Source: a virus
IMG/VR virus record: IMGVR_UViG_3300006752_000227
Span: 1 to 23,959 of that record
Reading direction: 5' to 3' (one strand)
Length of the DNA stretch: 23,959 bases
Under the pieces are notes generated by a model, which saw only the letters and a program-made list of their open reading frames with translations, made no database searches and had not been told where the DNA came from. Position numbers and translations under genes: made by a program. Below, piece by piece: positions 1 through 7,987 of this stretch (the stretch's first letter is position 1; every line of letters starts with the position of its first letter).

Positions 1-1
1 T

Positions 2-280
2 GATGAAGATGGAAACGAATATCCAACTCACAAAAGTACTATTGTACAACTAGGAAATATTGTTCTTGAACAAGGAGAATATGACGAAGAAGGAGAAGAA
101 GTAACTGCTCCAGTATTATCAGAGGGTTGGCATATTGACGTATGTTGGGATGATTCAGATATTACAGATGAAGACGGAGAAATTGATCATCCTTACGGTT
201 GGAAAACTTATGCAGTTGATATTGAAGGAGAGGGCAAACATTCTTTCTACGGATTAAGTTACAATTCACATAAATTTTAA
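2..280 (+). CDS. Acidic hypothetical protein, 5' end cut by window edge
   Basis: An open frame runs from the first bases to TAA at 278-280 and has no start codon inside the window. The 92 visible residues are very acidic: about 24 Asp/Glu against 4 Lys and no Arg. Acidic runs lie in the first half and a Trp/Tyr-rich tail follows. No signal peptide or membrane segment is visible. If the window is circular, the start is ATG at 23949, which adds MTLN and overlaps the stop of the ORF at 23846. The position between the head and tail modules would suit a small structural or accessory protein. The charge would also suit a DNA mimic, but I recognise no family and assign no function. Confidence 0.75.
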   Translation, partial: DEDGNEYPTHKSTIVQLGNIVLEQGEYDEEGEEVTAPVLSEGWHIDVCWDDSDITDEDGEIDHPYGWKTYAVDIEGEGKHSFYGLSYNSHKF

Positions 281-311
281 TTAAGTAAATTCGCTATAAA
301 TATACCCTGAT

Positions 312-590
312 ATGTTAAAAGAGATAATAGATAGCATTGCACAAGATAAGAAAGACCACGTACTATTAGGTATGTTCATAGGTTATCCTTTAATATCTTT
401 AGGGTTTATGATCGACCAAATATTTAGCGTTGATTTTGCGCTAGTGTTTGGGGGTATTATGGGAATTATCTTAGTAGGTTTAAAAGAGTTAATTCACGAT
501 TGGTATCATAACAAGGGTAATCCTGAATTGGCTGACTTTCTTTATAGTGCGTTTCCGATATTGTTTCCTTTAATGACTTATTTTATTTAA
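312..590 (+). CDS. Small membrane protein, possible holin
   Basis: This 92-residue protein has three hydrophobic stretches, at about residues 17-37, 42-58 and 76-92, separated by short charged loops. The middle loop is rich in His, Lys and Asp. Size, topology and position, directly before another small membrane protein and before the tail genes, fit a phage holin, which would permeabilise the inner membrane at lysis. No sequence motif proves this, and no endolysin gene lies next to it, so the holin role is inference. It follows the acidic ORF by about 30 bases with no terminator between, and the next gene starts 2 bases after its stop, so the three are probably co-transcribed. Confidence 0.7.
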   Translation: MLKEIIDSIAQDKKDHVLLGMFIGYPLISLGFMIDQIFSVDFALVFGGIMGIILVGLKELIHDWYHNKGNPELADFLYSAFPILFPLMTYFI

Positions 591-591
591 T

Positions 592-873
592 ATGCCTGAT
601 TTAACAAATAAAGAACTTTTAAACGCTATCGCTAAAAAACAACTGCAAACTGCTGCGCAACTATCTAGTTTTATAAATAAACAAGAGGGTATAAACGAAA
701 AACTTTTAGGCTATTTAGAGAACAATGACAAAACAAATCAAGTTGGCGTTGTACAAAAACAACAAGAATTAAATATCAGAGTTGAAACTTTAGAAACGCA
801 TAAAAAAATAATTGTAGGGGTTTCAGCTGCATTATTTAGTTTTTTTGCCTGGATAATATCACTTATTAAATAA
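592..873 (+). CDS. Coiled-coil protein with C-terminal membrane anchor (XhlA-like)
   Basis: The protein has 93 residues. Residues 1-70 are hydrophilic and rich in Lys, Gln and Asn with a helical, coiled-coil-like pattern. A short basic stretch (about 71-74) and a hydrophobic segment (about 75-92) end the chain. Soluble helix, then a short basic stretch, then a C-terminal membrane anchor is the layout of XhlA/hemolysin-type phage lysis proteins, which work together with a holin. The gene starts 2 bases after the stop of the preceding three-segment membrane protein. The pair may form the lysis membrane module, but that rests on topology and context only. Confidence 0.7.
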   Translation: MPDLTNKELLNAIAKKQLQTAAQLSSFINKQEGINEKLLGYLENNDKTNQVGVVQKQQELNIRVETLETHKKIIVGVSAALFSFFAWIISLIK

Positions 874-899
874 CTAAATTTTATAAATAAATATTTTCG

Positions 900-907
900 T
901 ATATTTA
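900..907 (+). promoter_or_regulatory. Putative -7 promoter box, structural-gene type
   Basis: TATATTTA lies about 31 bases before the tail tube gene, inside TCGTATATTTACA (897-909). The same 13 bases recur before the protease gene at 21018-21030. It resembles the Bacteroidota -7 box TAnnTTTG with the last base changed. No clear -33 TTTG is visible. Confidence 0.5.
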
Positions 908-938
908 CACAAAATTAATAATATTAAAAATTACATAA

Positions 939-1346
939 ATGGCTACAACCGGAATATTTAACGGAACTAACTTACTATTAAAACTGGATGGTACTATTAT
1001 AGGACACAGTACAAGTTGTTCAATGTCTTTGTCTATGGACACACCAGAGGCAACAACAAAAGATTCAAACGGATTTTCAGAATATATTGCCGGTGTTAAA
1101 GGCGGAGAAATATCTTTTGAGGGTTTAGTCGATTATAGCGATTCATTAAACGGAGTTGAACTATTTGATTCTCTTTTAGCTAGAACAACTTTAACTTGTG
1201 TTTTTGGAACTGCCGAAAGTGGAGACGCAATTTATACCGCAGATGGTTTTTTATCTAGTATTGAGATGAGCGGAGAAATGGAGTCTGCCGTTACTTATAG
1301 CGGATCAATTACAATTTCAGGAGCAATTACAAAATCAACTAACTAA
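939..1346 (+). CDS. Major tail tube protein
   Basis: This 135-residue protein is rich in Ser, Thr and Gly and looks all-beta. Its N-terminal pattern (nGTNLLLKLDGTIIGHSTSCS), the following alternating strands and the segment VKGGEISFEGLVDY are typical of the TP901-1-type phage major tail protein family. Copies of this protein stack as rings to make the tail tube around the tape measure protein. The length is at the short end for the family but complete. Its position just before the tail assembly chaperones and tape measure gene is the standard siphovirus order. It has its own promoter-like box upstream and a strong terminator downstream, consistent with high, separate expression. Confidence 0.85.
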   Translation: MATTGIFNGTNLLLKLDGTIIGHSTSCSMSLSMDTPEATTKDSNGFSEYIAGVKGGEISFEGLVDYSDSLNGVELFDSLLARTTLTCVFGTAESGDAIYTADGFLSSIEMSGEMESAVTYSGSITISGAITKSTN

Positions 1347-1370
1347 TAATAATTAGTTTTTATTATATAG

Positions 1371-1403
1371 GCCGCCGTCAATATTTGGCGACGGCTTTTT
1401 TTT
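1371..1403 (+). terminator. Rho-independent terminator after tail tube gene
   Basis: GCCGCCGTC pairs with GGCGACGGC around a 7-base loop with one mismatch and one G-T pair, and is followed by eight T. It is much more GC-rich than its surroundings. It lies between the tail tube gene and the chaperone gene. Confidence 0.85.
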
Positions 1404-1426
1404 ATATTAATTTTAAACCTTAAAAA

Positions 1427-1804
1427 ATGACAAACAAAAAAAGAGGTTACATTGACATCAAAGTTGGTAACAAAAACAGAACTCTACATTTCTCAATGAA
1501 CTTTTGGAGTGAATTTACCGAGCAATTAGGAATAAGTTTAGCCGATATAGGCGGAGCGTTTCAAGACGGAATATCAATTAAAGGATTGAGGGCCTTAGTT
1601 TATTCTGCAATTTTAGCAAACGACCAGGAAAACGGTAACGAAATAGATTATAATTTATTTACTGTTGGCGCTTGGTTGGATGAATTAGACGCCGAAAAAA
1701 TTAATGAAATTGTTGAGGTAATGTTACAATCTAAAATTTTAGGTAATAGTTTAAATGGCGAAACTGAAACCAAGGGAAAGCGTCAGCCGTCAAAGAAACA
1801 ATAA
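1427..1804 (+). CDS. Tail assembly chaperone, upstream (G-like) part
   Basis: This 125-residue protein sits between the tail tube and tape measure genes, where siphoviruses encode the tail assembly chaperones. The N-terminal part (YIDIKVGNKNRTLHFSMNFWSEFTEQLG) and the acidic helical C-terminal half fit the G-like chaperone families of Gram-negative and Bacteroidota phages. Near its 3' end the heptamer GGGAAAG (1774-1780) is set as G-GGA-AAG in the reading frame. That is the slippery sequence of lambda G/GT. A -1 slip would extend the protein into the open frame that ends at 2136. The unshifted product ends 8 codons after the site with a basic tail. Confidence 0.8.
   Translation: MTNKKRGYIDIKVGNKNRTLHFSMNFWSEFTEQLGISLADIGGAFQDGISIKGLRALVYSAILANDQENGNEIDYNLFTVGAWLDELDAEKINEIVEVMLQSKILGNSLNGETETKGKRQPSKKQ
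1774..1780 (+). other. Programmed -1 frameshift site GGGAAAG
   Basis: In the chaperone frame the bases read AAG GGA AAG, so GGGAAAG has the X XXY YYZ arrangement, identical to the lambda G/GT slippery site. A -1 shift moves reading into the frame open from 1768 to the stop at 2134-2136. The downstream frame is closed just above the site by TGA at 1765-1767. Confidence 0.85.
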
Positions 1805-2136
1805 ATTTTGAAAGTTTAACTGATCACTACATTGGATTAGTTGGAATTAAGCCTGACGATTTTTGGCGGCAAACTTGGAGGGAAAATGCTTTAATCGCCC
1901 AACACTATCATAATAATATCAATTTAAATTGGGAACAAACTCGTTACATTGCCGTAATGATTCACAATGTGCAATGTGAGAAAAAATCTCAGATGTTAAA
2001 GCCTGAGGATTTATTTCAGTTACCGAGCGATATTCAAAGAAAAAAGAAAAGGGCAGAGCCTAAATCTACTAAAGAGCAAATGGATTCTTTTTTAGAAAAA
2101 TATAACTCAATGACTAATAAAAAGACGTTAAAATAA
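1780..2136 (+). CDS. Tail assembly chaperone, frameshift extension (T-like) part
   Basis: This is the -1 frame part of a GT-type fusion: about 118 residues of the upstream ORF followed by 118 residues here, roughly 236 in all. The segment has no usable start of its own, since the first in-frame ATG (1954) is in the middle. It contains a Trp/Arg-rich region (DDFWRQTWRENALIAQHYH) followed by a Lys-rich C-terminus. In lambda the T domain recruits the tail tube protein while the G domain coats the tape measure protein; the same division of labour is inferred here. The gene ends inside a terminator hairpin and is followed by the tape measure gene, as expected. Confidence 0.8.
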   Translation, partial: ASAVKETINFESLTDHYIGLVGIKPDDFWRQTWRENALIAQHYHNNINLNWEQTRYIAVMIHNVQCEKKSQMLKPEDLFQLPSDIQRKKKRAEPKSTKEQMDSFLEKYNSMTNKKTLK

Positions 2137-2152
2137 AAGCGTCTTTTTTTTT
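2120..2152 (+). terminator. Rho-independent terminator before tape measure gene
   Basis: AAAAGACG (2120-2127) pairs with CGTCTTTT (2140-2147) around a 12-base loop, with T continuing to 2152. The left arm overlaps the last codons of the chaperone frame. Confidence 0.8.
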
Positions 2153-2153
2153 G

Positions 2154-2161
2154 TATTTTTG
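2154..2161 (+). promoter_or_regulatory. Putative -7 promoter box for tape measure gene
   Basis: TATTTTTG matches the Bacteroidota -7 consensus TAnnTTTG exactly. It lies directly after the terminator T-run and 17 bases before the tape measure ATG, giving a very short leader. No clear -33 TTTG is present. Confidence 0.5.
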
Positions 2162-2178
2162 TTTTATATAAAATATTT

Positions 2179-4389
2179 ATGTCAGATCAAACATTAAGAG
2201 TTAAAATTGTCGGGGACGCTAAAAAGTTAGTAGATGCTTTTTCAGAAGTAGAGAGAAAAGCCTCTGTTTTTGGAAAAGCTATGAAAAGCACCGGTAAAAA
2301 ACTTTCATTAAGTTTAACTCTACCTTTAGCGGTTGCCGGTGGCGCAGCAGTTAAATTTGCAAGTGATTTTCAGGAATCAATGAACAAAGTAGATGTTGCC
2401 TTTGGTAAATCTAAAAAAGAGGTTAAAGACTTTGCAAAAACTACTTTAAAGCAATTCGGTATTGCGGAGGGTAGCGCTTTAGATATGGCCGCCTTGTTTG
2501 GCGATATGGCTACCTCAATGGGATTAAATCAAAACGCCGCTGCTGATATGAGTACGTCTTTAGTTGGTTTAGCCGGAGATTTAGCATCATTTAAAAATAT
2601 AGGAATTGACCAAGCGACAACTGCATTAGCGGGAGTTTTTACCGGGGAAACCGAATCTTTAAAAAGGTTAGGTATTGTTATGACTCAGGCAAATTTAGAG
2701 AGTTTTGCAATGGAAAGAGGTATGAACGCCAATATAAAAACAATGACACAAGCGCAAAAAGTTGCGTTGCGTTATAAGTTTATAATGGAGTCAACTTCAA
2801 ACGCTCAGGGCGATTTTGGTAGAACAAGCGGAGGCGCTGCAAACCAAATGAGAATATTTCAAGAGTCTTTAAAAGAATTATCAGCGAAGTTTGGGCAAGT
2901 TATACTACCGGTATTTACTAAATTAGTGTCATTTGCAAACGGATTGTTACAAAAATTTTCAGAATTAAGCCCAACAACAAAAAAATTAATAGTGGTTTTT
3001 GCGGGTATCGCTGCGGCTTTAGGCCCAGTTCTTTATATTTTAGGTACATTAGTTACTTTAGCACCGGCTATTGGAACGGCTTTAACTGTTATGATGGGCC
3101 CGATTGGTTTAATTATTGCCGGATTAACTGCAATTTCAGTTGTAATTTATAAAAATTGGGCGGGTATAAAATCCGCTTTGGTAAAAATAGGAAACTATTT
3201 TATTGACTTATACAATAACTCATTGCCTATTCAATTAGCGGTAAATTCATTAATAGCTAATTTTAAAAATATGTTAGCCGTTGGAAAGTTTGTTTTTTCT
3301 ACTTTCTCAACAATAATAAAAACATTTGCAAATAATTTTATAACACTATTTAAAGGGATTGGCGACGTTATTATAGGCGTTTTTACCTTTGACAAAGATA
3401 AAATCATTCAAGGGTTTACAGACTTAGCAAATGGCTTAAAAAACAATGTTACCGCTGCATTTGATGCGATTAAAACAGACGCCACAACTTTAGGTAGTTC
3501 TGTTGTAGATAATTTTAATGAAGCGTTGCAACAAAAAACAATCGCAAAAATTGTTGTTCCGGTTGAAATGGCGGTTAGTGGTGGCGGAACTGATACTGCA
3601 ACAGATGTTGGCGGTGGAGGTGGTGTTGCAACAAGACCAATGGCAACCTCCGCAGTAGAAGGAATTAGCGGTGCGGGAATACAGACACCTATTAGCGATA
3701 TGGTTGCGGCAGACAATGAAAGATTGCCGACAGTCTTAGGAGAACAACAAGCTATTTTTATGGGTTTTAAAATGTCTTTTAAAACGGCTATGGATTCAGT
3801 AAGAAGAATAAGTGGCGCAGTAAGTCAATCATTTTCTCAAATAGGTAATTCTATTGCTAACGCTTTTGGTGGAGCGCAATCAGCAATGGGTGCTTTTTTA
3901 GGTACTTTAGCAAAAGACGCTTTAAAAATTGTCGGACATAATTTATCAATATCAATGTCAAACTCAATTACCGGAGCAACTCAATCAGCTAAATCTTTTG
4001 GCCCGGCTGCAGCTTTTGTTTTACCGGCATTAATAGCGGGAGCAACTGCATTAATATCAGGCGCTTTTTCAGGTATTCAAGGCGGAGGCGGAGGTCGTAG
4101 AGCAATGGGATCGTCTGTTGGTGGTTATACCGGAGGTAATTCAGGAGGTGGATTTACTGCCTTTGCAAATGGTGGAATTATAAGCGGCCCAACAATGGGA
4201 TTGGTTGGCGAATATCCAGGAGCAAGACAAAATCCGGAAGTTATAGCGCCACTAAATAAATTACAATCTATTATTGGTAAATCTAGTAATAGTGGAAATA
4301 TAAACGTAACGGGAGAGGTTAGAGTTGACGGACAAGATTTATTGATTGCAATAGAAAGAGCAAACGAAACTGCGGGAAGGGTTTACTAA
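2179..4389 (+). CDS. Tail tape measure protein
   Basis: This 736-residue protein has the features of the TP901/TIGR01760-type tape measure family. The N-terminal region carries the segment FASDFQESMNKVDVAFGKS. A long helical part with Met- and Ala-rich repeats follows (about 90-260), then strongly hydrophobic segments at about 276-325. A Gly-rich region (for example near 470-485 and 625-660) precedes a C-terminal NGGIISGPTMGLVGE...PEVIAPLNKL motif common in these proteins. The protein sets tail length and helps DNA cross the host envelope. At 736 residues the tail would be short to medium (very roughly 110 nm by the usual 1.5 angstrom per residue rule). It follows the chaperone pair and has its own promoter-like box. 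Confidence 0.92.
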   Translation: MSDQTLRVKIVGDAKKLVDAFSEVERKASVFGKAMKSTGKKLSLSLTLPLAVAGGAAVKFASDFQESMNKVDVAFGKSKKEVKDFAKTTLKQFGIAEGSALDMAALFGDMATSMGLNQNAAADMSTSLVGLAGDLASFKNIGIDQATTALAGVFTGETESLKRLGIVMTQANLESFAMERGMNANIKTMTQAQKVALRYKFIMESTSNAQGDFGRTSGGAANQMRIFQESLKELSAKFGQVILPVFTKLVSFANGLLQKFSELSPTTKKLIVVFAGIAAALGPVLYILGTLVTLAPAIGTALTVMMGPIGLIIAGLTAISVVIYKNWAGIKSALVKIGNYFIDLYNNSLPIQLAVNSLIANFKNMLAVGKFVFSTFSTIIKTFANNFITLFKGIGDVIIGVFTFDKDKIIQGFTDLANGLKNNVTAAFDAIKTDATTLGSSVVDNFNEALQQKTIAKIVVPVEMAVSGGGTDTATDVGGGGGVATRPMATSAVEGISGAGIQTPISDMVAADNERLPTVLGEQQAIFMGFKMSFKTAMDSVRRISGAVSQSFSQIGNSIANAFGGAQSAMGAFLGTLAKDALKIVGHNLSISMSNSITGATQSAKSFGPAAAFVLPALIAGATALISGAFSGIQGGGGGRRAMGSSVGGYTGGNSGGGFTAFANGGIISGPTMGLVGEYPGARQNPEVIAPLNKLQSIIGKSSNSGNINVTGEVRVDGQDLLIAIERANETAGRVY

Positions 4390-4398
4390 AATAAAACA

Positions 4399-6795
4399 AT
4401 GGCATACGGCGTAAAATACAGATTAGAATTTTCCGATGTTTTAGGATATGGAAAAAAAGTTGAAATATTAAAAAAAGATTATACCGGCGAGATACTTCCG
4501 ATGATTGGAGGCGCAAATCCGGTTTCAATATCTTGGCAATCAACAAATGATTTTTACAATCCAATTATAGGCTCAAAATGTCAGTTAAATTTATTTGTTA
4601 CCGATGACGTTTCTTATGATGATTTTTACAAGTTTGATGAAAGAGAATACAAAGTAGTTGTTTACTACAATCAAACACAAGGCGGTTTATACTCTGATAG
4701 AGTTACAAATGACGGAGGTAATATTGAATCCATTGAGTGCGTAGATAATTCTATTGATCTAACATTAACAACCTCAACAAGCTTTAGGCGTAGTGTTTTA
4801 GATGATGGCGGTTTTTTTGAATCAATAGATTGTATTACCGAAAAAATAACTGATTATGATGTTGGTTGGGCAGAATATTGGTCAGGGTTTTTAGTTGTAG
4901 ATAGGTATAAAGAGAAAATGATTTCAACGCCTTTTGCGGTTAGTTTTAACGCTTTTGATGGTTTGGGTACGCTAAACAATTTTAATAGCGTAATAGGTTA
5001 CAACAACAATAATGCGCCAGTAAATAAAACAAATCTTGAACGTATTTCTGAAATACTGCAAAATTTAGATTTAGATTTAGACATTTACATTGCCTCTGAT
5101 ATAAAATACAGAACATTTGGGCCGGTAACAACTAGCAATTTTGAAGAAATTACAACTCTAGATGTTGGTTTTGATGAACTGACCGGAGAGTATGGTTTGT
5201 TAAATGCAAAACAACAACTTGAACTATTACTAAAACAATTTAATTTAAGAATATACCAATCTTATAATAAATGGTATATCGTAGAGGTAACAAATATATT
5301 TGACTATTACGTCAAAGATATGATTTACAATGAAGTTCAATCCGGAACAACTCCTACTGCAATAAGAAATAAAATTACAACACAATTAGAAAATACTTCA
5401 AAAGAATATTTAGACTTTAGAAAGTTTAACTATCTAGGTGCTACTATTGGAACAGAAAGAAAACAAGTTCTTTATAGTAATAAAAGCGATTTAAAAGAAA
5501 CCGGAAACAGTTTGTCAAGGGAGTTTTTGCAACCGGCATCTGAAATTCATATTATTGGGAGTTATCTAAAGACTAAAAACGCCTTTTATAATTCAGGTTT
5601 TGAATATGGTAAATATGGCTTTGATGTTATAGAGGATTCTGCAACGTCGCCAGGTTTTACATTTACAAATCCTGGTAGTGGGTTTTTTCCTGATGGCACA
5701 AGAAACTATAATACAACTAGCGGAAGCGGTACTGGTATGATAGTAAGGGCAACTATTAGCGGCGGAAGTGTTCAATCTTTTACTATTGTAAATAATGGAC
5801 AAAATTATTTAGTTGGCGATATTATAAACATTCCTTTTGATGATACTTTTGGAGTTAATGCAACTTTTGAAATAACTTCTATTCCATACTATTCAGAAAT
5901 AGCAACTGATGAAATATCTTTTAAAGGTAGGCGTTCAATGAAATTAACAGACATTGCACCGACTACCGGATTTACACAAATGTTTTCTTTTGAAAGTGGT
6001 TTTTTTAATCCACAAGAGGTAAAATATGCAGACTTTACTTGTAAATTAAAATACTACATAAGTGTTTTAAATTCACAAACAATAAATATTTCAAACTCGT
6101 TTAGTTATTCAATAAATACAGTTTTAGGAAGTACCGGTTATTTTTGGGATGCTGCAAATGGCAAGTTTTCATCAACCTATGCCGGTGTTAATACAATCAC
6201 AACAACAACTACAAATAAATGGATTGATTTAAATATTGCTTTAAATGATACTGATTTAAATGTTGGATCGGCTACAACTGCAACAATAAAATTCACGATT
6301 TACAATACACAATGTTCTGATGCTGATTATGATACAACGTATTATGATAATATGCAGATATTGCAAAAGAAAACGTCAGCAGACCAATCAGACCAAACCT
6401 TTATTTCTAAACTTACTAATGTAGGCGTAAATACTAATATCAAAAAAGTTAATAGAATACCTGACCAAAAAGCCGGGTATTTTAGAACTAGAGAGGCGAA
6501 TCCTACGGGAACTTTTAAACCAAATAGCATTGATTTAATGACTGTTTTAGGTAGAAATATAGCAAACGATTACAGAAATTTTGTAACAAGATACACCGGA
6601 ACTTTTAGAAACTTAAAAAGAGAGCCGATGTCTATTCACAACAAACTATGGTGCTACTTTTCAGCTAATGAGTTTGATCCACAAACTACAATAATTGATG
6701 GTCTTAGTTATAACGTAAAAAATGCAGAGTTTAAAGTTGTATCACATTTACCAAACAATGATGATGATACGCCAACAACTAATATAATAAATTAA
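4399..6795 (+). CDS. Large tail protein (distal tail/tail-tip or receptor-binding candidate)
   Basis: This 798-residue protein starts 10 bases after the tape measure stop and ends the structural operon at a terminator. The N-terminal half (FSDVLGYGKKVEILKKDYTG..., SISWQSTNDFYNPIIGS) resembles large Bacteroidota phage and prophage tail proteins encoded directly after the tape measure gene. Residues about 419-480 form a Gly-rich module (GSGTGMIVRATISGGSVQSFTIVNNGQNYLVGD, given in part) like beta modules found in other virion proteins. The rest is Thr/Asn-rich and beta-like. As the only large gene after the tape measure, it probably combines distal-tail and host-contact functions. I see no peptidase or glycosidase motif. 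Confidence 0.75.
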   Translation: MAYGVKYRLEFSDVLGYGKKVEILKKDYTGEILPMIGGANPVSISWQSTNDFYNPIIGSKCQLNLFVTDDVSYDDFYKFDEREYKVVVYYNQTQGGLYSDRVTNDGGNIESIECVDNSIDLTLTTSTSFRRSVLDDGGFFESIDCITEKITDYDVGWAEYWSGFLVVDRYKEKMISTPFAVSFNAFDGLGTLNNFNSVIGYNNNNAPVNKTNLERISEILQNLDLDLDIYIASDIKYRTFGPVTTSNFEEITTLDVGFDELTGEYGLLNAKQQLELLLKQFNLRIYQSYNKWYIVEVTNIFDYYVKDMIYNEVQSGTTPTAIRNKITTQLENTSKEYLDFRKFNYLGATIGTERKQVLYSNKSDLKETGNSLSREFLQPASEIHIIGSYLKTKNAFYNSGFEYGKYGFDVIEDSATSPGFTFTNPGSGFFPDGTRNYNTTSGSGTGMIVRATISGGSVQSFTIVNNGQNYLVGDIINIPFDDTFGVNATFEITSIPYYSEIATDEISFKGRRSMKLTDIAPTTGFTQMFSFESGFFNPQEVKYADFTCKLKYYISVLNSQTINISNSFSYSINTVLGSTGYFWDAANGKFSSTYAGVNTITTTTTNKWIDLNIALNDTDLNVGSATTATIKFTIYNTQCSDADYDTTYYDNMQILQKKTSADQSDQTFISKLTNVGVNTNIKKVNRIPDQKAGYFRTREANPTGTFKPNSIDLMTVLGRNIANDYRNFVTRYTGTFRNLKREPMSIHNKLWCYFSANEFDPQTTIIDGLSYNVKNAEFKVVSHLPNNDDDTPTTNIIN

Positions 6796-6822
6796 ACTTT
6801 TTTCTTTTGTTTTGTTTGTCAG

Positions 6823-6860
6823 CCGTCGTTTAACAACTTTGTTACTCGGCGGTTTTTTTT
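6823..6860 (+). terminator. Rho-independent terminator ending the tail operon
   Basis: CCGTCG (6823-6828) pairs with CGGCGG (6847-6852) with one G-T pair. An inner AAC/GTT extends the structure, and eight T follow. It separates the tail genes from the recombination genes. Confidence 0.85.
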
Positions 6861-6891
6861 AAAATAATTTTTTTATTTAAAAGTTTTTTTT

Positions 6892-6899
6892 TATTTTTG
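6892..6899 (+). promoter_or_regulatory. Putative -7 promoter box for recombination genes
   Basis: TATTTTTG, an exact TAnnTTTG match, is followed by CG and lies 22 bases before the small HTH gene. It would drive the genes from 6922 to the terminator at 7917. Confidence 0.55.
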
Positions 6900-6921
6900 C
6901 GTAACAAAATAAATAGAAAAT

Positions 6922-7119
6922 ATGTTTGAAAACAACTTTAAGGCCGAAATGAAACGGCTAAATCTAAAGCGTTATGATGTTTGTAAGTTGCTAAATTGCA
7001 CAATGCCAACATTAAAATCACGTTTACAAAATCCGAAATCCTTTACAATTAATGAAGTGGCAATATTACAAGGCGCTGATTTTAATTTAAACGGAATAGA
7101 ATTAACCTTAAATTTTTAA
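6922..7119 (+). CDS. Small helix-turn-helix-like protein
   Basis: The protein has 65 residues. Residues about 14-40 (LNLKRYDVCKLLNCTMPTLKSRLQNP) read as a helix-turn-helix: 'VCKLLNCTMPTLKSRL' resembles the two core helices of XRE/Cro-type DNA-binding domains, followed by 'FTINEVAILQ'. It is the first gene after a promoter-like box at the head of the recombination genes and 5 bases before the next ORF. That suits a Cro-like or early transcription regulator. No operator repeats are evident nearby, so the target is unknown. Confidence 0.65.
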   Translation: MFENNFKAEMKRLNLKRYDVCKLLNCTMPTLKSRLQNPKSFTINEVAILQGADFNLNGIELTLNF

Positions 7120-7124
7120 ATTTT

Positions 7125-7613
7125 ATGAAAACAATAAACATTAAAGGAAAAGAGTACATTACAGTTAATGAGCGATTAATTTATTTTAGAAATAAAGATG
7201 AATTTAAAGGCTATGGAATTAAAGAGGATATTGTTAGTATTGATGATACTGAGGGTATTTTTAAAGTAACAATCTACGATTCTAACGGAGAGCCAATTGT
7301 ATCGGCACACGCACAAGAATACAGAGATTCAAGTTTCATAAATAAAACGTCTTTTGTAGAGAATGGATTTACATCCGCTTTAGGTAGGGCGTTGGGTTAT
7401 TTAGGTATCGGAATAGATACCTCCATAGCATCGGCAAATGAAGTTCAAAACGCCGTTACAAATCAAAAGTCTGACAATAAAAAATGGCTAACTGAATCAC
7501 AATTAAACGCAACCTTAAAAGCTACAAAAGACCAGGCTGAAAAGGTTTTAAATACGTTTAAAATGAAAAAAGATTACAGACAACAAATAGTAAATAAATT
7601 TAATTTAAAATAG
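7125..7613 (+). CDS. Single-strand annealing protein, ERF/Sak-like
   Basis: This 162-residue protein has the core of phage annealing proteins: an N-terminal beta region (EYITVNERLIYF), then FINKTSFVENGFTSALGRALGYLGIGID at about 71-98. The S/A-LGRALG-LGIG motif with TSIASA after it is characteristic of ERF/Sak-type recombinases, which anneal complementary single strands during recombination and repair. The C-terminal third is helical and Lys-rich. The next gene encodes an SSB-like protein and the one after the tiny ORFs a RecE-like exonuclease. Together they would make a Red-type exonuclease/annealase/SSB recombination set. The exact family is uncertain. Confidence 0.75.
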   Translation: MKTINIKGKEYITVNERLIYFRNKDEFKGYGIKEDIVSIDDTEGIFKVTIYDSNGEPIVSAHAQEYRDSSFINKTSFVENGFTSALGRALGYLGIGIDTSIASANEVQNAVTNQKSDNKKWLTESQLNATLKATKDQAEKVLNTFKMKKDYRQQIVNKFNLK

Positions 7614-7620
7614 TAAAACA

Positions 7621-7893
7621 ATGAGTAAAGAAACAATCTACTGCGGAGGTGGTAAGCAAGTAAAGGGAGAATACGGAACTTTTAGAGCCGTAACAATTAA
7701 TTTGTCAAATCTACCGGCAGAACATATTTTTGAATATGAAGGTAAAAAATATGTAAAGCTAAATATCAGCGATAAAAAAGAGGCTGACCAATACGGAAAA
7801 GATGTTTCTGTTTCTGTTAATACGTGGAAACCGGAGGCACAAACTGAGCAAAAAGCACAAGCGGCAGCGCCAGTAAATGATTTACCTTTTTAG
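7621..7893 (+). CDS. Small SSB-like protein with DLPF C-terminus
   Basis: This 90-residue protein has a beta-rich body (YGTFRAVTINLSNLP, YEGKKYVKLNISDKK) and an Ala/Gln-rich linker. It ends in VNDLPF, which resembles the acidic-hydrophobic tip (DDDIPF type) by which bacterial SSB proteins bind partner enzymes. I see no clear full OB-fold signature, so the ssDNA-binding call rests on the tail, the size and the neighbours: it lies 7 bases after the annealing protein gene and before the exonuclease gene. A terminator follows. A processivity or accessory factor for the annealing protein is the main alternative. Confidence 0.65.
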   Translation: MSKETIYCGGGKQVKGEYGTFRAVTINLSNLPAEHIFEYEGKKYVKLNISDKKEADQYGKDVSVSVNTWKPEAQTEQKAQAAAPVNDLPF

Positions 7894-7916
7894 GTAATTG
7901 ACAAGCAAAAATCAAT

Positions 7917-7947
7917 AAGCGGTTTCAAATTGGAATCGCTTTTTTTT
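7917..7947 (+). terminator. Rho-independent terminator after SSB-like gene
   Basis: AAGCGGTTTC pairs with GGAATCGCTT over ten pairs, two of them G-T, around the loop AAATT, with a T-run to 7947. Confidence 0.85.
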
Positions 7948-7979
7948 ATAAATTATTTTTTTAATTGAAAGTATTTTTT

Positions 7980-7987
7980 TAATTTAG
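7980..7987 (+). promoter_or_regulatory. Putative -7 promoter box, TAATTTAG type
   Basis: TAATTTAG inside a T-run context (TTTTTTTAATTTAGG) lies 29 bases before a 39-residue ORF. The same context recurs at 12187 and 23028. Confidence 0.5.

Noticed and set aside
3408-3716. Long open frame on the - strand inside the tape measure gene
   Set aside because: It is opposite a well supported gene, has a low-complexity Pro-rich translation caused by Gly codons on the other strand, and has no promoter or start context. The other - strand open frames (for example 18008-18382 and 15587-15874) are shadows for the same reason.
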